A stretch of 64,000 bases of DNA from Peribacillus asahii (GTDB taxonomy: Bacteria; Bacillota; Bacilli; Bacillales; DSM-1321): contig NZ_QWVS01000026.1 in NCBI RefSeq assembly GCF_003570725.1, positions 24,783-88,782 on the forward strand. Direction: 5' to 3'. Under the pieces are notes generated by a model. That model had not been told where the DNA came from, searched no databases, and saw only the letters and a list, made by a program, of their open reading frames with translations. The number at the start of each line of letters is the position of its first letter. Positions within the stretch are counted from its first letter, which is position 1. Shown here in pieces: positions 26,068 through 36,220 of this stretch. The translations under genes were made by a program, and so were the position numbers.

Positions 26068-28308
26068 ATGAATTCAACGATAGAATATATTAAAGAATGG
26101 CAAGAGGCTCTGCAGCTTGAAATTCTCCATTTGAAAAAGTTTGGAAGTACAAAATATTTAATTTCAAATGGAAAACAGCTTTCAAGCGGCGAGGCTTATA
26201 CGTATTATTTTGAAACAGGTATATCTGTTAAAATTCCAGTAGGCAGTTCGGTTCGCATGGAGTGGGGAGGAATAAAGGAGAAAGGGCGCATTTTATCTTC
26301 AGAAGGGAGAAGCATTATTCTAGCATTTGACCGTTCACTTGGAGATGTAATCAGTGAAGCATTTCTTTTCCATGATCCGTGGGAGTTGTTAGAACAACTA
26401 ATAAGCCGTTTACTAGAAGCGGCGAAAAGCAAGCAAAAGCGATTACGAATTAAGCGATTAATGGACCCTTCTATGCCAGCCAAGCATTCGAATGAAAGCG
26501 GGCAAACGGCTGTAAAAGAACTGTTTTTACGTTCTAAATATAATCCAGTTACATTTGTTTGGGGGCCGCCGGGAACAGGCAAAACGTATACGCTGGCCCG
26601 AGTGGCTTCCAATCACTATTTAAAAGAGAAAAAGGTGCTTATTTTAGCGCATAGCAATCAAGCTGTCGATGTGTTAATGGCGGAAATTTCTGCTTTTGTG
26701 AAGAAGAAAAATCGATTTCAAGAAGGAGAAGTGCTTCGCTATGGCACCCAAATTGGAGAAATTCTAACGAAGCATGAAGATATTGTTTCCGGTCAGCTGC
26801 TGCAAAAGAAGGAACCAAGCTTGCTAAAAGAAAAAGAACAATTAATAGAAGAAAAACGACTGTTAAAGCAGGATTTAGCTGGCTCTTTTAGCGTACGCGA
26901 TTCAGAACAATTAATTGAATTAGAGAAAAAGCTGGCAAGAATTTTAGAAAAAATTCGTCAAAAAGAAATGAGCTTTATAAAAGAAGCGAAAATAATTGGA
27001 ACTACATTGGCGAAGGCCGCAACGGATGCGACCATTTATGAGCAAGAATATGATGTCGTGATACTAGATGAAGCAAGTATGGCCTATGTGCCGCAAGTGG
27101 CTTTTGCTGCTTCACTCGCGAAGCATATCATTGTTTCGGGTGATTTTAAGCAGCTGCCCCCCATTGCTGCAGCTAAAGATGCGATTGTGAAGCAATGGTT
27201 AAAGGAAGATGTTTTTCATCGTTCGGGGGTAGCAACCGTTGTTGAAGCCGGAGAGCTGCATCCGCATTTATTTCTTTTAAAAGAACAGCGACGCATGCAT
27301 CCGGAAATTTCTGCTTTTACGAATCATTATATTTATCATGACTTTGTTGGTGATCACAAAAGTGTGGAGGAAAGTAGAAAGCCGATTGCTGAAATGGAGC
27401 CTTTTATGAATCGAGCTTCCATTTTGTTAAATACGAGTTTTTCGGGAGAATATTGTGTGTCAGAGCGAACGACTCATTCGCGAGTGAATCCTTGGCAATT
27501 GCTGCTTTCCTTTCAATTGCTTCATGAAGCTTATATCGATGGTGCTCGTTCGATTGGCTATGTGACGCCGTATCGTGCACAAGCGGATTTAATGGAACTG
27601 CTATTAAATGATATATATGCAAAGGAGCGTCAAACAGCCGATTTGATTGCAGCCACTGTTCATCGTTTTCAAGGCAGTGAGCGCGACGTGATGATTTTTG
27701 ATACGGTTGATAGCTATCCGCAAAATCGTGCAGGATTACTATTGACGGGAAAAGATAGTGAACGCTTAATAAATGTAGCGATTACCCGTACAAAAGGAAA
27801 GTTTATTCATGTATGTGATACCGATTTTGTAAAGAAATTTGTATATCGCAGTAAAACAATCCGCCAATTAGTCGACCATCAAACACAACATCGCCAACTA
27901 GTTCAAACAGATGAAATTGGCCAGTGGGTTAAGCATCAGCATCCTCGTTTACAATGGATGCATGCAAGAAAATTAGAAAAATTATTTGATGATTTAACGT
28001 CAGCAAAGAGAGACATCATCGTAGCTTTACCTAATTCATTTCAATTACCGGATGAATGGCTGCCGGTATTACAAAACTGTTCAGCGAATATTACGCTTAT
28101 TTCACCTAAAATAAATCGTGAGCTTCCTGCCAATCGTTTTATACTAAGCGCCATTGCATTTCCGTTCATCATCATCGATCAAAGATTTGTCTGGCTTGGC
28201 GTTCCTGTTGAAGCAAACAATCGAGTGCAGCCGCCGTTTATCGCAGCTAGACTAGATTCAACTGTAATGGCTGAACAATTTATCAATCAAGTGATTGTGT
28301 CAGAGTAA
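26068..28308 (+). CDS. SF1B (UPF1/SMUBP2-like) DNA/RNA helicase
   Basis: A 746-aa AAA-type superfamily 1 helicase. The N-terminal beta-rich region (1-130) is followed by Walker A GPPGTGKT (about 165-172), DEAS Walker B (about 334), SGDFKQLPP motif III and RRMHPEISAF. VTPYRAQADLM and the C-terminal AATVHRFQGSERDVMIFD / VAITRTKGKF motifs complete the core. The C-terminal 120 residues look like a phospholipase-D-like or nuclease-type accessory domain, though no HKD motif is visible. Related proteins act in nucleic-acid repair or RNA surveillance; the role here is unproven. The gene is flanked by terminators and is probably a single unit. Confidence 0.85.
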   Translation: MNSTIEYIKEWQEALQLEILHLKKFGSTKYLISNGKQLSSGEAYTYYFETGISVKIPVGSSVRMEWGGIKEKGRILSSEGRSIILAFDRSLGDVISEAFLFHDPWELLEQLISRLLEAAKSKQKRLRIKRLMDPSMPAKHSNESGQTAVKELFLRSKYNPVTFVWGPPGTGKTYTLARVASNHYLKEKKVLILAHSNQAVDVLMAEISAFVKKKNRFQEGEVLRYGTQIGEILTKHEDIVSGQLLQKKEPSLLKEKEQLIEEKRLLKQDLAGSFSVRDSEQLIELEKKLARILEKIRQKEMSFIKEAKIIGTTLAKAATDATIYEQEYDVVILDEASMAYVPQVAFAASLAKHIIVSGDFKQLPPIAAAKDAIVKQWLKEDVFHRSGVATVVEAGELHPHLFLLKEQRRMHPEISAFTNHYIYHDFVGDHKSVEESRKPIAEMEPFMNRASILLNTSFSGEYCVSERTTHSRVNPWQLLLSFQLLHEAYIDGARSIGYVTPYRAQADLMELLLNDIYAKERQTADLIAATVHRFQGSERDVMIFDTVDSYPQNRAGLLLTGKDSERLINVAITRTKGKFIHVCDTDFVKKFVYRSKTIRQLVDHQTQHRQLVQTDEIGQWVKHQHPRLQWMHARKLEKLFDDLTSAKRDIIVALPNSFQLPDEWLPVLQNCSANITLISPKINRELPANRFILSAIAFPFIIIDQRFVWLGVPVEANNRVQPPFIAARLDSTVMAEQFINQVIVSE

Positions 28309-28319
28309 GCGCGAAAAAA

Positions 28320-28349
28320 GGCGAGCATACGAACGTGCTCGTCTTTTTG
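28320..28349 (+). terminator. Terminator after the helicase gene
   Basis: GGCGAGCA and TGCTCGTC form an 8-bp stem (one wobble) with an 8-nt loop, followed by TTTTTG. Confidence 0.7.
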
Positions 28350-28654
28350 TTCTAAATTTTATATTTAAAATTCTACCTCGTCAGAATATATTTTTTTCAG
28401 TTTATCAATTGGATACAACAATTTATCACTTGAAACTGAGATTTTATTAGTTCATTTAAACGATTTATCCATTAAACACATTCAATTTATTTATATTTGA
28501 TAAATAACCTCAATAGAATATCTAATAATCGTTCATTCTAAATAAATTAGTAAGGTTGTTTTATTGCCTTCAAGCAAATTGGATGCATTTTTAGGTTATC
28601 TTAATATAAGATGACAATGTATTGCGTCATCTAATGAAGAAAGAAGTGAATAAA
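28350..28654. other. AT-rich gap without recognisable gene
   Basis: About 300 bp of strongly AT-rich sequence lies between the helicase terminator and the luciferase-like gene. I find no convincing small ORF, palindrome or RNA. It presumably holds the promoter of the next gene. Confidence 0.5.
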
Positions 28655-29659
28655 GTGGACACATTATCAAATATAAAATTTTCAATACTAGATTTAGCAC
28701 AAATTACCGTTGGTGGTTCACCTGCCGAATCATTTCAACATTCAGCCGATCTTGCACAACATGCCGAAAAGTGGGGGTACCATCGTTATTGGCTTGCTGA
28801 GCATCATAATATGCCAGGCATTGCAAGTTCAGCTACATCTGTTGTCATTGGTTATGTAGCGAATGCAACGAAAACGATTCGTGTTGGTTCAGGTGGAATT
28901 ATGCTGCCTAATCATTCACCGCTTGTCATTGCGGAACAATTTGGTACACTAGAAGCAATGTATCCTGGGAGAATTGATTTAGGATTAGGGCGTGCACCAG
29001 GCAGTGATCAACAAACAGCAGTGGCTCTTAGACGCGACCCTCGCAACCAAGGTCAAGATTTTCCTGAACAATTAGCTGAGTTAAGGATGTATCTAGAGCC
29101 TGCTTCACGTAATAATCGAATACGGGCGATTCCAGGGGAAGGACAAGACATTCCCATTTGGCTGCTTGGTTCGAGCGGCTTTAGTGCCGTGCTTGCAGCG
29201 GAACTTGGGTTACCTTTTTCATTTGCCAGCCACTTCTCACCAGAAAATATGCAGTTAGCCCTTGCTAGGTATCGTCAATACTTTAAACCTTCTGAAGTGC
29301 TAGACGAGCCGCATGTGATGGTAGCAGTAAATGTATATGCGGCAGATACAATGGAAGAAGCGCAGCGAATCGCGACTTCTCATCAACAGCAATTCCTAAA
29401 TCTCATTCGTAATACACCTGGCCAATTACCACCACCTGTGGATTCAATGGAGAATCTTTGGTCAGAATATGAAAAAAGTCTTGTAATGAAGCAGTTACAA
29501 AATACGATTATTGGCACACATGAAGAAGTGAAAAAACGATTAGAAGATTTAGCGCAAAATACGAAGGCGGATGAAATCATTATTGCTACAACAACTTACG
29601 ATCATCAAGCACGTCTTCGTTCTTTTGAAATTGTAGCAGAAGTAGTAGGGATGAAATAA
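28655..29659 (+). CDS. LLM-class flavin-dependent oxidoreductase
   Basis: A 334-aa bacterial-luciferase-like flavoprotein of the MsnO8/YvbT subgroup. It starts [13 protein letters not shown] and has [31 protein letters not shown] and the [12 protein letters not shown] segment, all typical of F420/FMN-dependent oxidoreductases lacking a reductase partner. The substrate is unknown. Start choice is uncertain: GTG at 28655 follows GAAGAAAGAAG, whereas ATG at 28634 would add seven residues with a poorer ribosome site. Confidence 0.8.
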   Translation: MDTLSNIKFSILDLAQITVGGSPAESFQHSADLAQHAEKWGYHRYWLAEHHNMPGIASSATSVVIGYVANATKTIRVGSGGIMLPNHSPLVIAEQFGTLEAMYPGRIDLGLGRAPGSDQQTAVALRRDPRNQGQDFPEQLAELRMYLEPASRNNRIRAIPGEGQDIPIWLLGSSGFSAVLAAELGLPFSFASHFSPENMQLALARYRQYFKPSEVLDEPHVMVAVNVYAADTMEEAQRIATSHQQQFLNLIRNTPGQLPPPVDSMENLWSEYEKSLVMKQLQNTIIGTHEEVKKRLEDLAQNTKADEIIIATTTYDHQARLRSFEIVAEVVGMK

Positions 29660-29668
29660 AATGAAATA

Positions 29669-29707
29669 ATCATCCATGAGAGTTCAAACGAATGTCTCAT
29701 GGATGAT
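29669..29707. terminator. Perfect 12-bp hairpin after the LLM gene
   Basis: ATCATCCATGAG and CTCATGGATGAT form a 12-bp stem with a 15-nt loop. No T tract follows, so termination may be inefficient or the hairpin may protect the 3' end. Confidence 0.45.
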
Positions 29708-29755
29708 GTATAAAGTGAATTAATTATAATTATATTATGTTAACAAGAGGTATGT

Positions 29756-31483
29756 ATGGAACAAAACTCATTATTTTTTCATTTTGCAAACGAGCAGGGA
29801 ATGAAACAACCGCTTTTTTTTACACACCCAAAGCAAATCGTCGAAACATCTAATCTAGATGAAGTGGTAACGAAAATGCTGGAAGTAGAAGCTTTTGTTG
29901 ATCAAGGGTATTATGCCGCTGGCTATGTTTCCTATGAAGCTGCACCAGCATTTGATTCGGCTTTTATGGTAAAACAAGGGGAAAGAATGCCGCTGCTTTG
30001 GTTTGGTATTTTTGAACAACCAACTTTTTTGAAGGAGTGCAATACTGGATCTTTTCAATTATCCAATTGGACTTCCAACACATCAAAAGAGCAATATGAG
30101 GCAGGCTTTACAAATATTAAAACAGAAATAAAAAGAGGCAATACTTATCAAGTGAACTATACCTTGCGCTTACAAGCACAATTTGAAGGAGATGATTTTG
30201 CCTTTTATCAACAGTTAGAGAAGGCACAGAATTCGAATTATAGTGCTTATTTACATATAGGAAACTATCGAATTTTATCAGCATCACCGGAATTATTTTT
30301 TCATTGGAAAGATGATGTGATTACAACAAAACCAATGAAAGGAACAGTGAAAAGAGGGCTATTTCTAGAGCAAGATCGAGAACAAGCTAGCTGGCTGGCT
30401 GAATCGGCAAAAAACCAAGCGGAAAATGTCATGATTGTTGATTTATTACGAAATGATGTGAGTGTTATTGCAGAAAATGGATCGGTTCATGTTCCAGCAT
30501 TGTTTGACATTGAACAGTATCCAACTGTGTGGCAAATGACGTCTACTGTGAAAGCAAAAACGAAGGAACATACAACGATTACTGATATTTTCAAAGCACT
30601 TTTTCCGTGTGGTTCCATAACAGGAGCTCCGAAAATTAAGACGATGGACATTATTACACATGTTGAGGATTTCCCAAGAGAAGTATATTGTGGAGCTATT
30701 GGCTATATAACTCCTGAACGTGAGGCCATCTTTAATGTACCGATTCGCACCGTTTGGATTGATACAGAAACAGGACGTGCGGAATATGGGGTCGGTGGCG
30801 GAATTACCTGGGATTCGGTACTAAGCGAAGAATATGCAGAAGCGTTTTTAAAAGCAAAATTGTTAACCGAGATTCGACCTGACTTTCAACTCTTGGAGTC
30901 ATTTCGATTAGAAAATGGTGAATATTATTTATTTCATCACCATATAGAAAGGTTAATGGAAGCAGCTGAATATTTTCAATTTCCGATTGTCAAAGAGGAT
31001 GTAATAAATGAGCTTCATCAATTTGCGGATCAGCATTCGCAGGGTTTATATAAAGTACGTTTAGTTGTTTCAAAAACAAACAGAGTAGAAGTTAGCGGGA
31101 TGATAATTGAAGATACAGATTCTACAATTTCAATTAGATTGGCTGATGCTCCAATTAAGACAAATCATCCATTTGTTTATTTTAAAACGACAAATCGTCA
31201 AGTTTATGAAACATTTTCAAAACAAAATGTGTTTGATGTATTGCTTTGGAATGAAAACGAGGAAATCACTGAATTTACGAATGGAAATGTTGTCGTTAAG
31301 TTGAATGGAAAACTGTATACTCCTCCTGTTGAATGTGGGTTACTAGCGGGTACGTTCCGCAAGCAATTATTGCTTCAAAAAGAAATCGAGGAGAAAGTGA
31401 TTACGAAGGCAAAGTTGCTAGAAGCTGAGGAGGTTTGGTTTATTAACAGCGTACGTAAATGGATACAGTGTAAAATAGTGTAA
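29756..31483 (+). CDS. pabB: Aminodeoxychorismate synthase I fused to aminodeoxychorismate lyase (PabB-PabC)
   Basis: A 575-aa bifunctional protein for the p-aminobenzoate branch of folate synthesis. The chorismate-binding domain (about 90-350) has NYTLRLQAQF, SASPELFFHW, TKPMKGTVKRG, DLLRNDVSVI and CGSITGAPKIKTMDII. The C-terminal third (about 370-575) is a class IV PLP aminotransferase/lyase domain with YLFHHHIERLMEAA and YKVRLVVSK, ending in the EVWFINSVRKW motif. Such fusions occur in several bacteria. No pabA (glutaminase subunit) gene is adjacent. Ribosome site AAGAGG precedes the ATG. Confidence 0.85.
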   Translation: MEQNSLFFHFANEQGMKQPLFFTHPKQIVETSNLDEVVTKMLEVEAFVDQGYYAAGYVSYEAAPAFDSAFMVKQGERMPLLWFGIFEQPTFLKECNTGSFQLSNWTSNTSKEQYEAGFTNIKTEIKRGNTYQVNYTLRLQAQFEGDDFAFYQQLEKAQNSNYSAYLHIGNYRILSASPELFFHWKDDVITTKPMKGTVKRGLFLEQDREQASWLAESAKNQAENVMIVDLLRNDVSVIAENGSVHVPALFDIEQYPTVWQMTSTVKAKTKEHTTITDIFKALFPCGSITGAPKIKTMDIITHVEDFPREVYCGAIGYITPEREAIFNVPIRTVWIDTETGRAEYGVGGGITWDSVLSEEYAEAFLKAKLLTEIRPDFQLLESFRLENGEYYLFHHHIERLMEAAEYFQFPIVKEDVINELHQFADQHSQGLYKVRLVVSKTNRVEVSGMIIEDTDSTISIRLADAPIKTNHPFVYFKTTNRQVYETFSKQNVFDVLLWNENEEITEFTNGNVVVKLNGKLYTPPVECGLLAGTFRKQLLLQKEIEEKVITKAKLLEAEEVWFINSVRKWIQCKIV

Positions 31484-31939
31484 CAGGACGGGCTTTTAGA
31501 TTTATCAAGCCTTAACTAACTTAAATAGGATTCTAGCTTTAATAAATTCTCGGCTTCGTATTTGTTGTCATTTTTATAGTTGCATGACCAAGACATTCAT
31601 TTATAAATTTCATAACAGCACCACTTTCCAATCGCATAACGGCGTGTATATAACGCAATTTATGCAGGAGAAAGTGGTGCTAATTTGTTTTTTTGAAGGA
31701 ATATGGTGCTGTTCATTGTTGGCTCATTTGTGTGAGCCAACAATTGCATGATTAATAAGATCGTTTAACAAAGAAAGGATAGGTATTAGATTCGCAATAA
31801 AACCTAAGAATTAGACTACTGTCCCTAAGATTTCTATATTTCACAGTTCCTTTCGTGGAATTATAAAATATAAATGGCTGACTTAGCTTAATGAATAATG
31901 CAAAGCAAACACTATGATGTACAGGAAGGAGCATAGTTT
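31484..31939. repeat. Gap with two perfect 12-bp inverted repeats
   Basis: The first pair is AGCACCACTTTC (31617-31628) with GAAAGTGGTGCT (31670-31681), 41 nt apart and followed by a TTTGTTTTTTT run. This fits a terminator or a structured RNA. The second pair is ATTGTTGGCTCA (31715-31726) with its complement at 31733-31744 around a 6-nt loop, with no T tract. No credible ORF is present in this 456-bp gap. The first structure probably ends the pabBC transcript. The second is unexplained. Confidence 0.5.
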
Positions 31940-32710
31940 ATGACAGAATTAAAATTAAATCAATCCAATTTAGATTGGTTAGAAGAAAGAACAATCATCT
32001 TATCTCCAACAGGAAGTTATGCCTATGGTACAAACACAGAAACATCAGATAAGGATTTTAAGGGAGTATGCATACCTCCTATTGATTATTACTTGGGATT
32101 AGAATCTTTTAACGAATATAACACTACTGGAGGGAAGAACTTCCGCAACACGAAAGATGATGTCGATGTAAGTGTCATTCATATTAATAAATTCGTAAAA
32201 GATGCGATGAAAGGAGTTCCGAACAATATTGAAATTCTGTTCGTCCGACAAGAAGATTATCTAAAAGTTACTCCTTTAGGACAATTGCTTATTGATCATC
32301 GCCATTTGTTTTTATCTAAGAATATTCAAAAGAAATTCGGCGGCTATGCCTATTCCCAAATGCAAAAATTAAAAAGTAAACAATCTAATGAAACAGGGAA
32401 CCAAGATTTAATGGAGGAATTTAGATATGACCATAAGTTTTTTATGCACAGTATTCGCCTTCTAACAAGTGCTATTGAGATATTAGAAACTGGAGATTAC
32501 AGCACATACAGAAGCAATCGCCAACTTTTGTTAGATTGTAGAAACGGAAAATTCACTTTCAATGAAGCTTTGGACATGCTTAGAATGTATGATGATCAAT
32601 TAAAAGTATCATATGAAAAATCCACGCTTCCTCCAACACCTGATTATCATAGAATTAATGAATTGTTAATCGAGATTAATCAGCAAGGACTAGGGTTGAG
32701 ATCATTTTAA
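31940..32710 (+). CDS. Stand-alone nucleotidyltransferase, YcgL/RlaP type
   Basis: A 256-aa DNA polymerase-beta-superfamily nucleotidyltransferase. The core GSYAYGTNTETSDKDFKG (about residues 26-43) has the GS and D-x-D metal ligands, and DDVDVSVIHINKFV supplies the third acidic residue. The length and helical C-terminal half fit the YcgL (RNA-ligase-associated RlaP) family. The members' substrates are poorly known; RNA or tRNA-end modification has been proposed. Ribosome site AGGAAGGAG precedes the ATG. No ligase gene is adjacent. Confidence 0.75.
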   Translation: MTELKLNQSNLDWLEERTIILSPTGSYAYGTNTETSDKDFKGVCIPPIDYYLGLESFNEYNTTGGKNFRNTKDDVDVSVIHINKFVKDAMKGVPNNIEILFVRQEDYLKVTPLGQLLIDHRHLFLSKNIQKKFGGYAYSQMQKLKSKQSNETGNQDLMEEFRYDHKFFMHSIRLLTSAIEILETGDYSTYRSNRQLLLDCRNGKFTFNEALDMLRMYDDQLKVSYEKSTLPPTPDYHRINELLIEINQQGLGLRSF

Positions 32711-32743
32711 TAAATAGCAAGTTAAGCTGATGTTAGCTCTATA

Positions 32744-32914
32744 TTAATTCAGTTTAGTTTTCTGATATTTGTTCAATAAAACATCTAATGTTTGACTATA
32801 TTTAATGGTATCGGGATGATTAAATCCTTTCGATATTCCTACAGTAATCATATGGGTTCTTAAGCAATGAATGGCATCTTCCAAATGTTTAAGAGGTACG
32901 GATTTTGTATTCAT
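32744..32914 (-). CDS. Spo0E-like aspartyl-phosphate phosphatase
   Basis: A 56-aa protein starting MNTKSVPLKHLEDAIHCLRT, with the family hallmark SQTLDVLLNKYQ (SQxLD motif) at about residues 40-51. Spo0E-type phosphatases remove phosphate from Spo0A~P and delay sporulation. The ATG is preceded by AGGAGTTCATTT. The gene lies on the strand opposite to its neighbours. The two-helix pattern, length and motif make this a confident family call; its in vivo target (Spo0A) is from family knowledge. Confidence 0.78.
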   Translation of the reverse strand: MNTKSVPLKHLEDAIHCLRTHMITVGISKGFNHPDTIKYSQTLDVLLNKYQKTKLN

Positions 32915-33194
32915 AAATGAACTCCTATATCAATAAAAAGTAAAGTTTAGTTAATATTTAACATTATATAATAATTATTACAAAAAAGATATTTTAAAAT
33001 ACGTTTATACTAAGAAAAATTGAGATATTAGGACAAATTTTAAGTGTATTTCTTGAAAATATTAATGGATATAGTAGAAGGGATTTAAGGGAAGAGTAAA
33101 AGGAAGGGCTATGATTTAGTTTTGGTCAAAAACACCATCTAACTAGTATACGGAAATGGATAAGGTGTGATTATGAGTAGAAGGAGTGAACGTG

Positions 33195-33440
33195 ATGGCG
33201 ATATGTCCATTATGTAATGCATTCAAGGAATTGGAAATGCATTGCACGTTATGTGGAACTTTATTAGATGACTCAGGAAAAGTATCCGACTTTTTAGATC
33301 CATACGGTCATTATAATGATGAAGAAACGGTAAAAATGGGAGATGGATATCCGAATACAGCAAGAGATCAAATTTGTCCTCACTTGATGTCTTGCAACTC
33401 ATGCGGTCACGATCAAGTCGTTTTTATCCAAGAAGAATAA
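33195..33440 (+). CDS. Small zinc-ribbon protein
   Basis: An 81-aa cytoplasmic protein with cysteine pairs CPLC, CTLC and CPHLMSC/CNSC that could hold one or two zinc ions. The N-terminal MAICPLCNAFKELEMHCTLC resembles double zinc-ribbon sequences. The C-terminal CNSCGHDQVVFIQEE is another knuckle. AAGGAG lies 8 nt before the ATG at 33195. GTG codons at 33186 and 33192 are too close to that site. Function unknown; partner-protein binding is plausible. Confidence 0.65.
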   Translation: MAICPLCNAFKELEMHCTLCGTLLDDSGKVSDFLDPYGHYNDEETVKMGDGYPNTARDQICPHLMSCNSCGHDQVVFIQEE

Positions 33441-33533
33441 CAAGTACTAAGTTATCTTTATGCAGTACATAATCAGTTGAGCAACTTTCAAAAAAGCCTT
33501 AGTGAGTTTGCTAATAACTTATGATTCTTTTAT

Positions 33534-33557
33534 GGCCAACAACAAAGTTGGCTTTTT
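33534..33557 (+). terminator. Terminator after the zinc-ribbon gene
   Basis: GCCAAC and GTTGGC form a 6-bp stem with a 6-nt loop, followed by TTTTT. Confidence 0.6.
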
Positions 33558-33712
33558 CTATTGCACTTATTATCCATAAAAAATATATACATAAGTAGAG
33601 AAGAAAGTTTGAAACAAGTTATCCAGTCAGGCAATGGCTAAATCAACTTTACTAGTTAGATATACAAGCAAGTCTAAGGAATGAAACATATAAAAAATAG
33701 GAGGTGATTTAA

Positions 33713-34678
33713 ATGCCAGTGTCGTTGCAAACTTTATTAGATAGATCTATTAAAAATATGGGGAGCGGTATCCATCCGATTGTAAAAGAATCCGCACTTG
33801 AAATGATTAAACGAGCATATGAAGAAGGGATTTATGTGCAAATCAGTGCAGGTTATCGTTCTATGGAGGAACAAGCAAAGTTATATGGTCAAGGGCGTCT
33901 AGGGTATAGTTATAACGGAAAAAATTATAGTGATATGTCTAAACCGATAGTGACTTATGCTAAGCCTGGCCAGTCTTATCATAACTTTGGATTAGCAATC
34001 GACTATTTCATTTCAAGTGACGATGGAAGACGAGCGTTGTGGACAGTGGATGATAAATGGAGAAGGACTGCAGAAATTGGGAAAGAGTTAGGTTTTGCTT
34101 GGGGAGGAGATTGGAAAAACTTCAAGGATTACCCACATCTTGAGATGACAGGGGGCTTATCTTACTCTCAGCTACAATCTGGAAAACGTCCTAGTCTTAC
34201 CTCTAAAGTGAGTGGGACCTATACTTCACCGGAAGAAAAAGTGAAGTCGGAGGTCATTGAGAAGGAACCAATCTCTAAAAATAATGGAGATCCAATCATT
34301 GAAGCGATTCAGAAAACATTAAATAGTCGATATAATGTTAAATTAGATGTAGATGGTTTGTATAAAACTAAAATGAAAACAGTGCTTATAAAAGGATTAC
34401 AAACTGAACTGAATAAACAATTTAAGGCCAGGTTAGATGTAGATGGTAAATGGAGACCAAAAACGAAAGCAGCTGTTCGTAATGTACGTAAAGGGGCAAA
34501 AGGGAATATCACGTATATTGTACAAGCCATGTTGTATATCAAAAACTATGATCCAAAAGGCGTAGACGGACATTTTGGAGATGGTACAGAAAGTGCAGTA
34601 CGAGCATTTCAACGTGCGAATCGATTAGATGTAGATGGAATAGTTGGTAAAACTACTTTTGCAAAATTATTTGGATAA
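33713..34678 (+). CDS. M15-family L-alanyl-D-glutamate peptidase with peptidoglycan-binding repeats
   Basis: A 321-aa cell-wall hydrolase. The M15 domain (1-150, VanY/CwlK type) has QISAGYRSMEEQAKLYGQ, the zinc motif HNFGLAID and the downstream HLEMT ligand. The C-terminal half (about 190-321) contains repeated LDVDG.(..)KT units and a PG_binding_1 domain ending VDGIVGKTTFAKLFG. There is no signal peptide, as in phage endolysins released through a holin, but no holin is adjacent. Start ATG follows GGAGGTGATTTAA. It is probably a domesticated prophage lysin or a spore/mother-cell lysin. Confidence 0.85.
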   Translation: MPVSLQTLLDRSIKNMGSGIHPIVKESALEMIKRAYEEGIYVQISAGYRSMEEQAKLYGQGRLGYSYNGKNYSDMSKPIVTYAKPGQSYHNFGLAIDYFISSDDGRRALWTVDDKWRRTAEIGKELGFAWGGDWKNFKDYPHLEMTGGLSYSQLQSGKRPSLTSKVSGTYTSPEEKVKSEVIEKEPISKNNGDPIIEAIQKTLNSRYNVKLDVDGLYKTKMKTVLIKGLQTELNKQFKARLDVDGKWRPKTKAAVRNVRKGAKGNITYIVQAMLYIKNYDPKGVDGHFGDGTESAVRAFQRANRLDVDGIVGKTTFAKLFG

Positions 34679-34741
34679 TGATGCAATAAGTTTGATGATA
34701 ATATTTAATTTAGATGAGGCACATTTTAAAACGTTTAGAAG

Positions 34742-34770
34742 AAACTCAATCATTATGATTGGGTTTTTTC
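34742..34770 (+). terminator. Terminator after the M15 lysin
   Basis: CTCAATC and GATTGGG form a 7-bp stem (one G-U) flanked by AAA and followed by TTTTTT. Confidence 0.55.
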
Positions 34771-34911
34771 GTCGCAGACATCTATTTATGGATTTAGACT
34801 TGAATTTTACGTACAAAGTTCATTTTTTCGTTATAATAAAATGAATGAAAGGAATTTAAGAGAGGTAGAGGATTTACAGAAAGAAAAATTTATATAGATA
34901 AGGAGTCCTAT

Positions 34912-36198
34912 ATGGAGAAAAAAATAATTCCACAGTTAACAGATCTCATTGCGACAAAAGAGGTGTTTTGGGCTAATCCCAACTATGCACAACAGACGGT
35001 GCCCGGGGAAAAGGTGATAGATGCGGAAGCTCGTCTTAAACGATTTGCTCCGTATATTGCAAGCGTTTTTCCTGAAACAAAAGAAGCAAATGGTATTATT
35101 GAATCGCCTCTTGTAAAGATAAACCATATGAAGCGATATTTAGAGAATACATACAACACGGTAATAGAAGGGCGTTTACTATTAAAATGTGATAGTCATT
35201 TACCGATTTCTGGTTCAATTAAAGCGAGAGGCGGTATTTATGAGGTCTTAAAATATGCTGAGAGCATTGCAATAGAACATAAACTTCTAAAAGAGACGGA
35301 GGATTACGCAAAGCTTAATGATGGAACATTTCGATCGCTATTTTCACAATATTCGATTGCCGTCGGTTCAACGGGGAATTTAGGACTAAGTATTGGAATT
35401 ATTAGTAGAATGCTAGACTTTCAAGTGACCGTTCATATGTCACAAGATGCGAAGCAATGGAAGAAAGACAAGCTTACTAGCCTTGGTGCAATTGTAAAAG
35501 AATATGCAGATGATTATAGTAAAGCGGTTGAAGCTGGGAGGCAGGAAGCAGAGCAAAATGCGAACTGTCATTTTATTGATGATGAAAATTCAGAAGATTT
35601 GTTCTATGGCTATGCAACAGCGGCTTTACGCTTAGAGCAACAATTGAAGGAACAAGGCATTGTTGTCGATTCAGATCATCCGTTATTTGTCTATTTACCA
35701 TGTGGTGTTGGTGGAGGACCTGGCGGCATTACATACGGATTAAAGCTCATTTTTGGAGAAGCCGTTCATTGTTTCTTCGCTGAACCAACGCATTCTCCTT
35801 GTATGGTGCTAGGTCTCATGACAGGCAAGTTTGATCAAATTTCGGTGCAGGATGTAGGCATTGATAATCGAACAGAGGCAGATGGACTTGCAGTTGGAAG
35901 AGCATCGAAATTGGTTTGTGAGAAGATGAATGATTTGTTAAGCGGAAGTTATACGATTGAAGATAAGCGCTTATTTCACTTATTGAAAGCGATGGCTGAA
36001 ACAGAAAACTATTATTTAGAACCATCTGCACTAGCTGGTGCCTATGGACCCATCCAACTTAGTCAAACGCCGGAAGGCCAGGAGTATTTGAAAAACCATC
36101 ATCTAGAAGATAAGATGGCACAAGCCATACATATTATTTGGGCGACAGGCGGCAGTATGGTGCCGAAAGATATGATGGATGAATATTTAACAAAGTAA
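34912..36198 (+). CDS. dsdA: D-serine dehydratase
   Basis: A 428-aa fold-type II PLP enzyme converting D-serine to pyruvate and ammonia. The PLP lysine lies in [15 protein letters not shown] (about residues 97-111), and the glycine-rich phosphate loop is [29 protein letters not shown] and the Cys-containing [10 protein letters not shown] region are typical of DsdA. AAGGAG lies 9 nt before the ATG. The next gene, a transporter, starts 23 nt downstream, so the pair is probably co-transcribed for uptake and detoxification of D-serine or a related compound. Confidence 0.92.
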   Translation: MEKKIIPQLTDLIATKEVFWANPNYAQQTVPGEKVIDAEARLKRFAPYIASVFPETKEANGIIESPLVKINHMKRYLENTYNTVIEGRLLLKCDSHLPISGSIKARGGIYEVLKYAESIAIEHKLLKETEDYAKLNDGTFRSLFSQYSIAVGSTGNLGLSIGIISRMLDFQVTVHMSQDAKQWKKDKLTSLGAIVKEYADDYSKAVEAGRQEAEQNANCHFIDDENSEDLFYGYATAALRLEQQLKEQGIVVDSDHPLFVYLPCGVGGGPGGITYGLKLIFGEAVHCFFAEPTHSPCMVLGLMTGKFDQISVQDVGIDNRTEADGLAVGRASKLVCEKMNDLLSGSYTIEDKRLFHLLKAMAETENYYLEPSALAGAYGPIQLSQTPEGQEYLKNHHLEDKMAQAIHIIWATGGSMVPKDMMDEYLTK

Positions 36199-36220
36199 TG
36201 AATAGGAAGAAGGATAACCG

